Shown in pieces: positions 63,884-64,000 of a stretch of 64,000 bases of DNA. A model generated the notes under the pieces. The model did not search any database. It was not told the DNA's origin and saw only the letters and a program-made list of their open reading frames with translations. Position numbers and translations under genes: made by a program. Origin of the DNA: SZAS-103 sp038226665 (GTDB taxonomy: Bacteria; Pseudomonadota; Gammaproteobacteria; Xanthomonadales; Xanthomonadaceae). The first letter of the stretch is position 1. Each line of letters begins with the position of its first letter. Location of the stretch: positions 30,596 through 94,595 of the forward strand of contig JBBRQI010000012.1 in the NCBI GenBank assembly GCA_038226665.1, read 5' to 3'.

Positions 63884-64000
63884 AAAAATACCAAATGTCC
63901 GCTGAAGGCCGAATCGAATGTCTGCTTTCCGGACGGCATGCTGCGAACGTAAGCGTCCACTGCTGACCTGGCCGACAGCAGTCAATCGCCTGCCAGTCAC
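63884..64000. other. Intergenic end of the window
   Basis: The last 117 bases contain a run of seven A right after the stop of protein 3 and no frame I can support. A complete terminator is not visible. Confidence 0.5.

Noticed and set aside
63694..63960. A short minus-strand gene at the window end
   Set aside because: Most of it is antisense to propeller protein 3, and it shows no ribosome site or known motif.

Overview
The window is a 64-kb stretch of a high-GC proteobacterial chromosome that is almost entirely coding. Gene order points to a gammaproteobacterium of the Xanthomonadales, probably a Rhodanobacteraceae-like lineage. The pointers are nagZ-hpt-methylthioinosine phosphorylase, rpoE-rseA-mucD-lepA-lepB-DUF4845-rnc-era-recO, yceD-rpmF-fabH-fabD-fabG-acpP-fabF-pabB-pabC-mltG-tmk-holB-pilZ and dnaX-ybaB-recR beside tRNA-Ser and SRP RNA. 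The placement is inferred from synteny and protein family content; no 16S gene is present.

Layout. 1-3.2 kb: Nudix hydrolase, a DUF347 membrane protein, a PhzF-like protein and a small cupin. 3.2-7.5 kb (minus): purine salvage and cell-wall recycling (MTIP, hpt, nagZ), a CYTH protein and rlmD. 7.7-10.4 kb: a ydbH/ydbL-type envelope pair. 10.5-11.2 kb: a receiver-plus-Hpt protein. 11.1-19.8 kb (minus): the sigma-E envelope stress operon running into the lepA-lepB-rnc-era-recO block, with a good sigma-E-type promoter in front of rpoE. 20-22 kb: a fused fatty-acid oxidation enzyme. 23.3-34.3 kb (minus): the large fatty acid/folate/replication block with rpmF and yceD. 34.4-36.3 kb: a coiled-coil membrane protein, Maf and a methyltransferase. 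36.5-41 kb (plus): MoxR ATPase, DUF58, TgpA-type transglutaminase and a Slp lipoprotein. 41-44.3 kb (minus): hinT, a small KOW-like protein, recR, ybaB and dnaX.

44.4-44.9 kb holds tRNA-Ser(GGA), the 4.5S SRP RNA and a 70-bp tandem array that copies the 3' arm of the SRP RNA. 48.2-51.9 kb (minus) is a tightly overlapped kdkA-MBL-moaA-moaC-moaD-moaE run, with a heptosyltransferase facing away from it. After a DUF6165 gene and tRNA-Ser(CGA) comes the only long gene-free stretch (about 0.6 kb). The last 10 kb is exported-protein territory: a TonB-dependent receptor, a LolA-like periplasmic protein and two giant Asp-box (BNR/sortilin-like) beta-propeller proteins. A third paralogue lies at 44.9-48.0 kb.

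Most genes are housekeeping and many are translationally coupled by 4-nt ATGA/GTGA overlaps. The least ordinary signals are: the SRP RNA-derived tandem array; the three about 1050-1080-residue Asp-box proteins; a slippery A7 tract in dnaX at the point where E. coli makes gamma; two near-perfect stem-loops between rpmF and fabH, where many genomes carry plsX; a ydbH/ydbL module with no separate ynbE but with a lipobox on YdbL; and a 15-bp tandem repeat that extends the Era N-terminus. No mobile element, CRISPR array, prophage or clear defence system was seen.
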